Of a DNA stretch of 64,000 bases, positions 17,674 through 27,349 are shown piece by piece. Source of the stretch: Lachancea thermotolerans CBS 6340 (Eukaryota > Ascomycota > Saccharomycetes > Saccharomycetales > Saccharomycetaceae). The position numbers and the translations under genes were made by a program. The notes beneath the pieces are model-generated. The model had not been told where the DNA came from. It did no database searches and was given only the letters and a program-made list of their open reading frames with translations. The stretch is from positions 1,656,066 through 1,720,065 of the forward strand of contig NC_013083.1 of assembly GCF_000142805.1 (NCBI RefSeq), written 5' to 3'. Every line of letters starts with the position of its first letter. Within the stretch, counting starts at the first letter, position 1.

Positions 17674-19716
17674 TTATAGTTGGTCATTAGACCTCACAAA
17701 CCTGAACGATTTTAGCCGATCTCTCAAAATAACCGATCGCTTTATATTCTCGTTCTGAATATTTTGCCGCTCCCGGCGGCGCAGCGACTCTTTAGCAGAG
17801 AAGAGGCGTTCTGAACCTCTGACGCTGATCTTGGTATAATAGAGTGCAACCGCCAGTTTGAATAACTGGGGGTATGCAGATCGATGGTCGTACCACCACT
17901 TCACGCCATCCAATTCGGAACCCCCGTAAAGTTTTGGTTCGCGCTTGTAAAAATCCCATTCATCCACAACCGCCATTTGCTCTGCTTCTGGATCCGGTAC
18001 GTGCGTTGTGGTCAGAGAGCTCACAGTGATCTCCCCAGCAGGTTCTAGCAATCGGCTGTCTTGCGACCCTGTCAGCCATCCATGGAAGAAGCTATCAAGT
18101 TCGGTGATCCTCGCAGAACGCTCGGCTTCGTCCATTAACTCTTTGAAAGACTCGAACTTTGAAACGGGGTTAAGTGCGGCAGCCGCGAAAAATAGCGGAT
18201 TGCGCTTGAATGAATCAAATTGTGCTTCAAATATTTTTTGGCTGGTCAAAATACCTTGAAGTACTTGATTTCGTTGTTCTCTGCTGGTGCCGTATTCAAC
18301 TGGAAAGAAAGGATATTCATTATCTGGCCGCTGCAGTGTGCTTCGGGCAGATGCGTAGAAGCGGTTTAAGGAATAATACACCAGAACCGCATTCATGATT
18401 GTGTTGCTAGATGCATTTTGAAGCTTTGTTGCCCAAACTTCAAATATTGAAAGGCAGTTCACGAAGTGTTTGAGGACTTTGAGCTGCTCTTGAGATAGAG
18501 TGCATGCTGCAGGAGTAAGTGCGGTGTTTATGGGCGATTTCGACAACCATTCTAGATACTTGCCCTGGTTATCCAGGAAAGACTTTACAACTCTCCACTC
18601 ATGCACACTGTCGGACTGAATACTTGTCGGGAGAAACGGGACACCAAATGTCTCCATAGAGGCTCTTAAACTTGGCGTCGCTATGGTTTTTTGGGCAAAG
18701 TCTGAGATCTTCGTGAATGCAGTACTAAAAGCGGGGGCTCTCACAAGCTCGTTAAAGATACACTTGAAGAGCACACTTATCAAGCCCTGCGCGCACGTTA
18801 TGGTCGGCAGCGACTCAGTAGTCCCTCTACTGATGATGGCCATGCTTGTGGCAATATCTGCCGTTATGGTGCCAACCTTGTTGGCGATTCCAAATTCTTT
18901 AAATGCGTCATAAAGCTTTCTAGAAAGGGACTCGCCTTTATCGCTGCCAAGTTCAAAGATGTCGAGCATGTGGCAGTTGGCTAAAGGCATCTCGTCCTGC
19001 TCAAATGACTCGCTGTCTTCGCTATCAACGAGATTGGGAGCAAATGACGCAAATACAGCCACATGCGAGCCCCAGGTGTTTTGCATAAGCTCAAGCTGGA
19101 TATTGATATGGGTGGACTTCAACAGCCGCTCCTTGAGGGAGCGGACAACGAGGTCTTCACAGAGGCCAAACCTCGCGTCCAAACTATGGGCGTAGTTCTC
19201 CATGTGCTGGTAAATGTCTGACTCAAAGTTCGGCGGCTCGAGAGCGCAGGAGTGGCAGCCCGATGGCAGGAAGTAGCGCCCGCTCGACACAACTAGGGAA
19301 CTCAGGTTGCCAGCCTGGCTCATGGCAGCCGGTGGCGCGTGCGCCGCAGACAATGGTTTCGTCAGCGCGGCCAGAGGCCGCGTCGCAGGATGCGCCGTCT
19401 TAGACAGCGCGTGCTCCTCAACGGTCTTTTTGTACTCCGCAGTGTGCCGGTGAGTGACATGGCGGGCGAGGTTGCTGGTTGAGTCACCGTCCTGGTATAC
19501 CTTGCCACAGTAGTTGCAGGAGGCGGTTTTCTGGCCTCCGTGGAAGGCCACGGTGAAGTGTATGCGCAACCTGGAGCGTTCGAGCCACTTGGAGCTAGTT
19601 TTCTCGGAAGACTTGAGCACCTTAGGCTTGTGAAAATCGGGGCTGCCAAGCTGGGACAGCCGGCCGCCGTCCTCAGAGTGCGAGCCCGATCTGGCGCGCT
19701 TTCCTACTGATTCCAT
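17674..19716 (-). CDS. hAT transposase-derived gene, probably domesticated
   Basis: This 680-residue intact frame has the order of a hAT transposase. A BED-type zinc finger at 67-91 has C67, C70, H86 and H91. An RNase H-like core contains NTWGS at 213-217 and GTITADIATSM at 282-292. A C-terminal hAT dimerisation region contains YPQLFKLAVALYYT and GSERLFSAKESLRRRE at 634-649. In active elements the first core motif is usually DxWTS and the second is followed by a CxxH-like motif. Here the first Asp is Asn (N213) and the His is Gln (CAQ, 308-310), while D287 and E636 remain. I see no terminal inverted repeats or target duplication around it. An uninterrupted frame with altered catalytic residues points to a host DNA-binding protein. 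Five TGAGTTA motifs lie just upstream. Confidence 0.8.
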   Translation of the reverse strand: MESVGKRARSGSHSEDGGRLSQLGSPDFHKPKVLKSSEKTSSKWLERSRLRIHFTVAFHGGQKTASCNYCGKVYQDGDSTSNLARHVTHRHTAEYKKTVEEHALSKTAHPATRPLAALTKPLSAAHAPPAAMSQAGNLSSLVVSSGRYFLPSGCHSCALEPPNFESDIYQHMENYAHSLDARFGLCEDLVVRSLKERLLKSTHINIQLELMQNTWGSHVAVFASFAPNLVDSEDSESFEQDEMPLANCHMLDIFELGSDKGESLSRKLYDAFKEFGIANKVGTITADIATSMAIISRGTTESLPTITCAQGLISVLFKCIFNELVRAPAFSTAFTKISDFAQKTIATPSLRASMETFGVPFLPTSIQSDSVHEWRVVKSFLDNQGKYLEWLSKSPINTALTPAACTLSQEQLKVLKHFVNCLSIFEVWATKLQNASSNTIMNAVLVYYSLNRFYASARSTLQRPDNEYPFFPVEYGTSREQRNQVLQGILTSQKIFEAQFDSFKRNPLFFAAAALNPVSKFESFKELMDEAERSARITELDSFFHGWLTGSQDSRLLEPAGEITVSSLTTTHVPDPEAEQMAVVDEWDFYKREPKLYGGSELDGVKWWYDHRSAYPQLFKLAVALYYTKISVRGSERLFSAKESLRRRERQNIQNENIKRSVILRDRLKSFRFVRSNDQL

Positions 19717-19756
19717 CGCAGCGGAGCAGATCTCTGGCTACAGTGCGAATTTCCAG

Positions 19757-19829
19757 TGAGTTACGCAGCGCTGAGTTATCCGGGACAGCGTGAGTTAGTT
19801 GTAGCTGCGTAAGTGAGTTACATGAGTTA
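19757..19829. repeat. Five TGAGTTA motifs upstream of the hAT-derived gene
   Basis: TGAGTTA occurs at 19757-19763, 19772-19778, 19791-19797, 19814-19820 and 19823-19829, all in the same orientation in 73 bp, starting 41 bp from the hAT-derived ATG. The spacers differ, so this is a cluster of a short site, not a tandem repeat of a longer unit. Confidence 0.85.
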
Positions 19830-19856
19830 GCAGGGGCGAGTCTGCGAGATTGCCCT

Positions 19857-19986
19857 CACGTGATCAGAAGCTCTGATCACGTGATCGGGGCCCGTGCGTC
19901 CACCCTAGAACCCTCCGCAGAAAAGGAGCGTCGCTAGGCGTCTGAGTAATGTGATACGAGAGCACTATAGTCCATGTGGTCACGTG
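19857..19986. promoter_or_regulatory. Three CACGTG boxes
   Basis: CACGTG lies at 19857-19862, 19878-19883 and 19981-19986, each within TCACGTG or GTCACGTGG, the Cbf1-type form. The first two are embedded in a near-palindromic GATCAC/GTGATC context. They sit between the divergent hAT-derived and PDR5 genes. Confidence 0.5.
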
Positions 19987-20185
19987 GTTCCGCCAGCAAG
20001 CGTTTACTAAATTGCACTATCACCATTTGTAGTGCCCGGATGCCGGCAGCGCTAAGCACAAACTGAGGCCTTTGACCTCCCCTTCAACAGGTGTTGCGAG
20101 GACACACTGCCACCAGAACGCGGCCAGTTGCGCCACCTACGTCAACCCTGCTCCGCGCTTAAAGCCACTTTAACTAGCTCCGGCG

Positions 20186-20193
20186 TCCGCGGA
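20186..20193. promoter_or_regulatory. PDRE, perfect TCCGCGGA
   Basis: This is the palindromic pleiotropic drug response element bound by Pdr1/Pdr3, 637 bp upstream of the PDR5 start. Confidence 0.75.
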
Positions 20194-20209
20194 AGCCTTA
20201 TCTTCCTCT

Positions 20210-20217
20210 TCCACGGA
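20210..20217 (-). promoter_or_regulatory. PDRE, TCCGTGGA on minus strand
   Basis: TCCACGGA on the plus strand is the complement of the known PDRE variant TCCGTGGA. It lies 16 bp after the perfect PDRE. Confidence 0.7.
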
Positions 20218-20505
20218 GTTGAAGGCCACCAAAGATGAGGTTCCTCGCCCATGATCTCTATGTGAAATAAAATACTTAGTAAGTAGAACCTCCGGGTCAT
20301 GTGCATCTCACGGGTCGGCTGCGCTATCGAGTAGCATTTTAGCCGTTAAAGTTTCCGTACGCCTCGTACGCAGGGCGCACGGCGCCTCATCGCTACAAAA
20401 AATAGCACTGCTCTGGTTGCCGTTCATACGGACGTAGAGTAGTTTCGGCCGAAGGGCTGCATGGTTATTTGTATTTGTAATAGAGGGTTCGGAAGATCTA
20501 TTTTT

Positions 20506-20532
20506 TCCGTGGAAGACAGAAGGCTCCGCGGG
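20506..20532 (+). promoter_or_regulatory. PDRE pair, TCCGTGGA and TCCGCGGG
   Basis: TCCGTGGA at 20506-20513 and TCCGCGGG at 20525-20532 both fit TCCGYGGR. They lie about 300 bp before the PDR5 ATG, a usual distance for PDREs. Confidence 0.7.
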
Positions 20533-20829
20533 GTCCATGGGTGCTGCGGCCGAGATGAACGGCGGGATGCACTTCACATATGTTAACAAGGTATTGTATA
20601 TATATATCGTACAGGAGGTTTTTGGGTATCGAAGAGGTAGCAACAGAGGTCAGATAAATCGACAACAAGCTTCTAAGTGTAGCTGCGGAGTCAAAATCGA
20701 GGTTAGAAGAGTTTCCCCCGGCAGATAGCGGCTGATAGACGTAAGGCGCATCTTCTAAGGAACACAAGAACCCGAACGAAAGAACTCTCGTACCGCTCGC
20801 AACAGAAGCCCACACGTGACAAGCACGAC

Positions 20830-23800
20830 ATGAGCAGCTCTTCCGACAACGGCGGCACCACGCCGTACCACGGGCTAGACGAGCACGCCAAAGACGAGAT
20901 TCGTGAGCTCGCGCGCACGTTCACCAATGCGTCCGCGACGAACACGCACGCGTCCGAGGGCGGAGCCTCGACGCACTCGACGCCCGGCATCAACCCTGTG
21001 TTTACCAACGCCGGCTCCCCCGCTTACAACCCCAAGCTGGACCCGAACTCGGAGGACTTTTCGTCTGCCGAGTGGGTCCGCAACATTAGCAGACTCGTCA
21101 TGAGCGATCCTGACCACTACAAGCCTTACTCCATTGGCTGCTCGTGGACCAACCTGCGCGCCTACGGTAACTCGACCGACGTCGCGTACCAGTCCACTGT
21201 GGCTAACCTGCCGGTTAAGTTGACCGAATTTCTGTACAGAAACGCGCGCAAGGCGCGCGCTGAGGACACCTTCGACATTCTTAAGCCCATGGACGGGCAG
21301 ATCAACCCCGGAGAGCTTCTGGTCGTCCTGGGACGTCCAGGTTCCGGGTGTTCGACACTGCTAAAATCCATTTCTTCCAATACCCATGGTTTCCACGTCG
21401 ACAAGGAGACCACTATTTCCTACGATGGCATGACGCCCAAAGAGATCAACAAGCACTACAGAGGTGAGGTTGTCTACAACGCCGAGGCCGATGTGCACTT
21501 CCCACACCTGACGGTCTTTGACACTCTGTACACAGTAGCATTGCTTTCGACCCCAGAGAACCGTATCGAGGGCGTCAGCCGTGAAGATTTCGCGAAGCAC
21601 GTGACAGAGGTCGCCATGGCCACGTATGGGCTCCTGCACACCAAGAACACCAAGGTGGGTAACGAGCTTGTCAGAGGTGTCTCTGGTGGTGAGCGTAAGA
21701 GAGTATCCATCGCCGAAGTCTCGATCTGTGGTTCAAGATTCCAGTGTTGGGATAACGCCACAAGAGGCCTGGATTCTGCTACAGCTTTAGAATTTGTTAA
21801 GGCTCTGCAAACTAATGCAAAGATGACTCTTTCTTCAGCGGCCGTCGCCATCTACCAATGTTCTCAAGACACTTACGATTTGTTTGACAAAGTGTGTGTC
21901 TTGCATGAGGGATATCAGATTTTCTTTGGTCCCGCCAACGAAGCAAAACAGTACTTCGAAGAGATGGGCTACGTGTGTCCTGCCAGACAAACCACTGCAG
22001 ACTTTCTCACAGCCGTAACCAACCCAGCTGAGAGAATTGTGAATAAAGAGAAGACAAATATCCCCTCGACCGCCCAAGAGATGGAAGCTTACTGGAAGCA
22101 ATCAGAGAACTATAGACGTCTGTTGAGAAGTATTGAAGAATACAACAGCTCTAACGCCGAAGAAAAGCAAGCCGAACTGCGTGAAGCCCACGTTGCTAAG
22201 CAATCGAAGCGCTCTAGGCCAGGCTCTCCTTACACAGTCAGCTACGGGATGCAAGTCAAGTACTTACTCCAGAGAAACTTTAAGAGAATCCGTAATAGCA
22301 TGGGACTGACGCTCTTCATGATCATCGGAAATGGTAGCATGGCCTTCATTTTAGGTTCAATGTTCTACAAGATTCTGAAACACGACAGTACAGCAAGTTT
22401 ATACTCCAGAGCTGCCGCATTATTTTTTGCGGTGTTGTTCAATGCATTCTCGTGTCTGCTGGAAATCTTGGCTCTATATGAAGCCAGGCCAATCTCAGAG
22501 AAGCACAAGCGTTACTCGCTTTACCATCCATCGGCGGACGCGCTCGCCTCCGTTATATCAGAGGTGCCCACTAAACTTCTAACATCCATCGTCTTCAACA
22601 TTACACTCTACTTTTTGTGCAACTTCAAACGGAATGCGGGTGCATTCTTTTTCTACTTTTTGATGACCCTTGTTGCTACATTTGCTATGTCCCATATTTT
22701 TAGGTGTTTGGGAGCAGCTACAAAGACTTATGCGGAGTCCATGGTACCTGCATCTGTTCTATTGCTTGCCATGTCAATTTACACAGGTTTCGCAATCCCT
22801 AAGACAAAGATTCTTGGATGGGCTAAGTGGATATGGTACATCAATCCCCTGGCGTATATTTTTGAGTCCTTAATGGTTAATGAGTTCCACGACCGCAGCT
22901 TTACATGCTCTCAGTTTATTCCCGCTGGTGCCGGGTATCAAGATATCTCTGGAGTTGAAAGGGTATGCTCAAGTGTTGGATCCGAAGCTGGCCAAACCGT
23001 GGTTGAAGGTGAAAGATACATCAACATTAGTTACGGCTATTACCACAGCCACAAGTGGCGTGGATTCGGTATTGGCATGGCTTACGCGATTTTTTTCTTG
23101 GGTGTTTACTTGGTCTTCACAGAATTCAACGAAAGCGCCAAGCAAACTGGTGAAGTTTTGGTATTCACTCACTCTACGTTGAAGAAAATGAAGAAGGAGA
23201 GAACGAAGAAGTCTCAAGATCTCGAGTACAATGCCGGTGCTGTTTCTACCAGTGAGAAAAAGCTTTTGGAGGAAAGCAGCGATAACGGGAGCTCTACTTC
23301 CTCCATGGAGGGCGCCCAGTTGAGTAAATCTGAAGCCATTTACCACTGGAGAGACGTTTGCTACGACGTTCAAATCAAAAAGGACACCAGGCGGATTTTG
23401 GATCACGTTGACGGCTGGGTCAAACCTGGCACCCTGACTGCACTCATGGGTGCATCTGGTGCTGGTAAAACCACCCTGCTTGACTGCTTGGCATCAAGAG
23501 TAACGACAGGTACTATCACGGGTGACATGTTTATTAACGGTTACCTTCGTGACTCGTCGTTTGCTAGATCTATAGGATATTGTCAGCAACAGGATCTGCA
23601 TCTTGAAACTGCTACAGTGAGAGAGTCTTTGAGGTTCGCTGCCTACTTGCGTCAACCAGCATCAGTTTCCGTTGAGGAGAAAAACAAGTATGTGGAAGAG
23701 GTTATCAAGATTCTGGAAATGGAAAAATATTCTGATGCCGTTGTCGGCGTGGCAGGAGAGGGTTTGAATGTTGAGCAGCGCAAAAGGTTGACCGTTGGTG

Positions 23801-25290
23801 TCGAATTGGCAGCTAAGCCAAAACTTCTTTTGTTTCTTGATGAACCTACGTCTGGCCTCGACTCCCAAACAGCTTGGTCTATTTGTCAGTTGATGAGAAG
23901 ACTTGCCAATCATGGGCAAGCCATCTTGTGTACGATTCACCAGCCTTCCGCTTTACTGATGCAAGAATTTGATAGGCTATTGTTTTTGCAGCGTGGTGGT
24001 AGAACCGTTTACTTTGGAGACTTGGGTGAGGGTTGTCAAACAATGATCGACTATTTCGAAAAGCATGGTGCGCACCCATGTCCAAAGGGTGCGAACCCTG
24101 CAGAGTGGATGCTTGAAGTTATTGGTGCTGCTCCTGGTTCCCACGCAAATCAGGATTACAATGAAGTTTGGAGAAACTCCGAGGAATACAAAGCTGTTCA
24201 GGAAGAATTGGAGTGGATGGAAAGAGAACTACCAAAGAAGCCAATGGACAATTCGGCTGAACAAGGTGAATTCGCTTCATCTCTTTTCTACCAGTACTAT
24301 TTAGTGACGCACCGTTTGTGTCAGCAATACTGGCGTACTCCATCTTATTTGTGGTCAAAGACATTGTTGACAATCATTTCCCAGCTCTTCATTGGATTTA
24401 CATTTTTCAAGGCAGACAACTCATTGCAAGGTCTTCAGAACCAGATGCTTTCAGTCTTTATGTTCACAGTTATTTTCAACCCAAGTTTACAGCAGTATTT
24501 GCCAACTTACATTTCACAAAGAGATCTTTACGAAGCTAGAGAACGCCCATCTAGAACTTTCTCCTGGGTGGCCTTCATAATGTCGCAAATCACAGTTGAG
24601 ATTCCATGGAACATCTTGATTGGTACCATTGGCTTTTTGTGCTACTACTACCCAGTAAGCTTCTACAGGAACGCGTCTTACGCTGGCCAGCTTCACGAAA
24701 GAGGTGCTTTGTTCTGGTTGTACGCTACTGCGTTTTACATTTTCACCAGCTCCATGGCTCAATTATGTGTTGCGGGTCAGGAGGTTGCTGAGTCCGCAGG
24801 ACAAACTGCATCTTTACTTTACACCATGGCGCTGTCTTTCTGTGGTGTTATGGTGACACCCGGTAATTTGCCTGGTTTCTGGAAGTTTATGTACAGGGTT
24901 TCACCTTTGACCTACTTCATTGATGGCGTACTATCAACAGGTGTGGCCAATTCCAAGGTTGAATGCTCCAGTTACGAGTTTGTTGAATTTTCTCCTCGTT
25001 CTGGGCAGACATGTGCTGAATATATGTCGTCATACATCTCTTCTACTGGTACAGGTTATCTGAAGGATCCCGATGCAATGGACAACTGCTCGTTCTGTAC
25101 AGTTTCCTCGACTAATTCATACCTGAGCGCTGTTAGTTCCAACTACGCTCACAGATGGAGAAATTACGGTATCTTTTTGTGCTACATTTTCTTCAACTTC
25201 TGTATGGCGGTGTTCTTGTACTGGTTGGCAAGAGTTCCTAAGAAGAAGAACAGAGTCGCCGACGAGAGGGACCCCAACGCGAAGAAATGA
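20830..25290 (+). CDS. PDR5: Pdr5-type multidrug ABC exporter
   Basis: This 1486-residue full-size ABCG/PDR protein is arranged NBD-TMD-NBD-TMD and pumps drugs, sterols and lipids out at the plasma membrane. The first nucleotide site is degenerate in the Pdr5 manner: the Walker A is GRPGSGCST at 168-176 with Cys174 in place of Lys, Walker B ends CWDN instead of DE, and the H-loop has Tyr (AIYQCS). NBD1 keeps a perfect signature VSGGERKRVS. NBD2 has an intact Walker A (GASGAGKTT, about 874), LLLFLDEP and TIHQPS, but its signature is LNVEQRKRLTVG. So one of the two composite ATP sites should be inactive for hydrolysis. Six helices follow each NBD. The promoter has four PDREs. It could be pro-orthologue of PDR5/PDR15/PDR10. 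Confidence 0.95.
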   Translation: MSSSSDNGGTTPYHGLDEHAKDEIRELARTFTNASATNTHASEGGASTHSTPGINPVFTNAGSPAYNPKLDPNSEDFSSAEWVRNISRLVMSDPDHYKPYSIGCSWTNLRAYGNSTDVAYQSTVANLPVKLTEFLYRNARKARAEDTFDILKPMDGQINPGELLVVLGRPGSGCSTLLKSISSNTHGFHVDKETTISYDGMTPKEINKHYRGEVVYNAEADVHFPHLTVFDTLYTVALLSTPENRIEGVSREDFAKHVTEVAMATYGLLHTKNTKVGNELVRGVSGGERKRVSIAEVSICGSRFQCWDNATRGLDSATALEFVKALQTNAKMTLSSAAVAIYQCSQDTYDLFDKVCVLHEGYQIFFGPANEAKQYFEEMGYVCPARQTTADFLTAVTNPAERIVNKEKTNIPSTAQEMEAYWKQSENYRRLLRSIEEYNSSNAEEKQAELREAHVAKQSKRSRPGSPYTVSYGMQVKYLLQRNFKRIRNSMGLTLFMIIGNGSMAFILGSMFYKILKHDSTASLYSRAAALFFAVLFNAFSCLLEILALYEARPISEKHKRYSLYHPSADALASVISEVPTKLLTSIVFNITLYFLCNFKRNAGAFFFYFLMTLVATFAMSHIFRCLGAATKTYAESMVPASVLLLAMSIYTGFAIPKTKILGWAKWIWYINPLAYIFESLMVNEFHDRSFTCSQFIPAGAGYQDISGVERVCSSVGSEAGQTVVEGERYINISYGYYHSHKWRGFGIGMAYAIFFLGVYLVFTEFNESAKQTGEVLVFTHSTLKKMKKERTKKSQDLEYNAGAVSTSEKKLLEESSDNGSSTSSMEGAQLSKSEAIYHWRDVCYDVQIKKDTRRILDHVDGWVKPGTLTALMGASGAGKTTLLDCLASRVTTGTITGDMFINGYLRDSSFARSIGYCQQQDLHLETATVRESLRFAAYLRQPASVSVEEKNKYVEEVIKILEMEKYSDAVVGVAGEGLNVEQRKRLTVGVELAAKPKLLLFLDEPTSGLDSQTAWSICQLMRRLANHGQAILCTIHQPSALLMQEFDRLLFLQRGGRTVYFGDLGEGCQTMIDYFEKHGAHPCPKGANPAEWMLEVIGAAPGSHANQDYNEVWRNSEEYKAVQEELEWMERELPKKPMDNSAEQGEFASSLFYQYYLVTHRLCQQYWRTPSYLWSKTLLTIISQLFIGFTFFKADNSLQGLQNQMLSVFMFTVIFNPSLQQYLPTYISQRDLYEARERPSRTFSWVAFIMSQITVEIPWNILIGTIGFLCYYYPVSFYRNASYAGQLHERGALFWLYATAFYIFTSSMAQLCVAGQEVAESAGQTASLLYTMALSFCGVMVTPGNLPGFWKFMYRVSPLTYFIDGVLSTGVANSKVECSSYEFVEFSPRSGQTCAEYMSSYISSTGTGYLKDPDAMDNCSFCTVSSTNSYLSAVSSNYAHRWRNYGIFLCYIFFNFCMAVFLYWLARVPKKKNRVADERDPNAKK

Positions 25291-25591
25291 TGACCTTGGT
25301 ATTGATCTTCAATTAGCATATAGTTGTGCAACAATTTTTGCTCAATTGTGTCACCCACTAATGCACGTAAATTAGTTATAGAAACAATATAATAAGGAGG
25401 CGAGTGCGCCTCTCTCGGGTTGAAATTTCAGAACTTGTGCCTTTGGACATCGGAGAGCACGCCTGATTGTCAAAATAATGTCACCACCATGTAGAACATA
25501 ATTACCAAATGAGCGCTCGCTAGAGATTAGCAGTTTATTGGTTCATAAAAATCTCATTACGTATTCGTTATCTAAAAGCCATCTATTAAAT
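25291..25591. other. Convergent gap between PDR5 and maltase
   Basis: These 301 bp between two stop codons must hold both 3' ends. The sequence is AT-rich with a short GC patch near 25395. Nothing else was seen. Confidence 0.5.
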
Positions 25592-27349
25592 CTATTCGAC
25601 GTAGTAGAGACGCCCTTCCCAAGGTTTCAAAGTTGTGGAGTTGGCGTCAGTATCTTCGTAGTTGCCGAAAAAGGGCTTGTAAGTTGCTGCTTCATCTGGA
25701 ACAGTGAACTTCGCTTCATCGCTGCTGAAGTTCAAGGCTGCGAATAGTGTCTTGTCACCGGACTGCTTCGTGAAGCTGAAGATCTTGGGGTCGTCGAGAT
25801 CGTGGAAACGGAAGTCGAAACCATAGATAAGTATGTCTTTATGTTGTCTTCTAACCTGCAGAGCCTTTCTCCAGAAGTGGAAAACAGAGTCTGGATCTTT
25901 CAACTCTTCCTCCGCGTTGATACCTTCTCTGAAAGACTCGTTTAAGCCGAACCATGGAATAGCGGACTTGCAGAAACCGGCATAGGGCTCTTCTTTGGAC
26001 CATGGGAAGGGGCTTCTGGAGTGGTCTCTGGAAACAAGCGCGACACCCTGCTGGAACTTTAACATCTCGACGGAGTCCTCGCCGAACTTCTCCTTGATGA
26101 TGTTGTAGTTGGTCTTGACGTCAACGTCCTCGTAGCGGTCGATGGTCCAGTTCTTCAAGTTGATCTGGCCGAGCTCCTGGCCTTGGTACACGTACAAAGT
26201 ACCGGTGAGAGATATCTCCAGAAGAGCCAAAAGCTTGGCGGATACCTTACGCCAGGCTGACGAGTCGTCGCCGAAACGGGTCACACTACGTGGCTGGTCG
26301 TGGTTTTCCAAGTAGATGGTGGACCAGGCAGTAGTGTTGTTGATGAAGTTGAAACTGTCTGCAATAGCTAGCTTCCACTCCTTCAAAGTGAATGGCGAGA
26401 TGTTGTAGCGGTAGAAGCCCGTGGTGCCCACCTCAGTGTGCGCGAAGCTGAACAGCTCGCTCAGTTCCTTAGATTCCTCGAGGGTGTAGTCCAAGCGGAC
26501 CTTGGGGTCTGCAACGCCCATCTCGCCGACGGTGAGCAGCTCTCTCCCATCCTTCACGCGATCCTTCATGAACTGGTGCATTTCCTTGTGGAACTCGTGG
26601 ATGCGAGGCCCATTGTGGGTGCTCGGGTTGGGGTCCTGGAACTCGGAGGTCTCGTCGACGACTGGCGTGTCTGGGAGGCCGGGAACCTTGGAGTACAGGC
26701 CGGCAGTGTCGATTCTGAAGCCGTCGACGCCGTGGTCGAGCCAGAAGCCCACAGCGGACTCGTAGATGGCGTGGCGACACTCGTCGTTTTCCCAGTTGAG
26801 ATCGGGCTGGCCCGAGGCGAACAGGCGCAGGTAAAACTCGCCGCTGGCGTCGTCATACTGCCAGGCGGAACCTCCGAAGAACGAGCGCCAGTTGTTGGGT
26901 GGGATGGGCTTGCCGTCCTGGTCGAAGGCCTTGGGCGCGCGCCAGATGAACCAGTCGCGCTTGGCGCTGGACTTGGACGCGCGAGCCTCCTGGAACCAAC
27001 GGTGCTGGTCCGAGCAGTGGTTGATCACGAGGTCCACGACGACCTTGAGCCCAGCGGCGTGCGCCTGGTCGATGAGCTCGAAGCACTGCTCGTTGGAACC
27101 GTAGCGGGGCCACACTTTTTCGTAGTCAGAGATGTCGTAGCCCATGTCCTGCTGGGGCGAGTCGTAAAAGGGACAGATCCAGATACAATCGACGCCGAGC
27201 TCCTTGAGGTAGGGCAGTTTCTGCGTGATTCCGCCGATGTCGCCCCACCCGTCGTTGTCGGAGTCGTTGAAGCTGGCGGGGTAGATCTGGTACACGGTGG
27301 CTTCTTTCCACCACTTGGGCTGTGTGTTGGGGTGCGCGGTGATTGTCAT
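25592..27349 (-). CDS. Alpha-glucosidase, maltase type (GH13)
   Basis: This 585-residue cytosolic GH13 enzyme is close to the MAL12/IMA family of yeast. I take the ATG at 27347-27349 because [20 protein letters not shown] aligns with the known maltase N-terminus; the frame stays open for 29 codons upstream, but those look like promoter. The nucleophile is D214 in [11 protein letters not shown], the acid/base is E276 in LLTVGEMG, and the stabiliser is the Asp of ENHDQ (about 351). Residues 215-217 are TAG. S. cerevisiae maltases have TAG here and isomaltases VGS, so I predict a preference for maltose and sucrose over isomaltose. It is divergent from a decayed hexose-transporter gene 1.8 kb away. 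Long antisense frames over the gene are GC artefacts. Confidence 0.93.
   Translation of the reverse strand: MTITAHPNTQPKWWKEATVYQIYPASFNDSDNDGWGDIGGITQKLPYLKELGVDCIWICPFYDSPQQDMGYDISDYEKVWPRYGSNEQCFELIDQAHAAGLKVVVDLVINHCSDQHRWFQEARASKSSAKRDWFIWRAPKAFDQDGKPIPPNNWRSFFGGSAWQYDDASGEFYLRLFASGQPDLNWENDECRHAIYESAVGFWLDHGVDGFRIDTAGLYSKVPGLPDTPVVDETSEFQDPNPSTHNGPRIHEFHKEMHQFMKDRVKDGRELLTVGEMGVADPKVRLDYTLEESKELSELFSFAHTEVGTTGFYRYNISPFTLKEWKLAIADSFNFINNTTAWSTIYLENHDQPRSVTRFGDDSSAWRKVSAKLLALLEISLTGTLYVYQGQELGQINLKNWTIDRYEDVDVKTNYNIIKEKFGEDSVEMLKFQQGVALVSRDHSRSPFPWSKEEPYAGFCKSAIPWFGLNESFREGINAEEELKDPDSVFHFWRKALQVRRQHKDILIYGFDFRFHDLDDPKIFSFTKQSGDKTLFAALNFSSDEAKFTVPDEAATYKPFFGNYEDTDANSTTLKPWEGRLYYVE

Larger units (their letters stand above)
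19717..20829. other. Divergent promoter region, hAT-derived gene and PDR5
   Basis: This 1.1-kb region contains the TGAGTTA cluster and CACGTG boxes on the left and four PDRE-type sites on the right. No gene was seen. A TA-rich patch (tatatatat at about 20596) could act as TATA for PDR5, 230 bp from its ATG. Confidence 0.6.

Noticed and set aside
17674-19716. Active hAT transposon
   Set aside because: No terminal inverted repeats or 8-bp target duplication was found by eye, and two core residues are changed.
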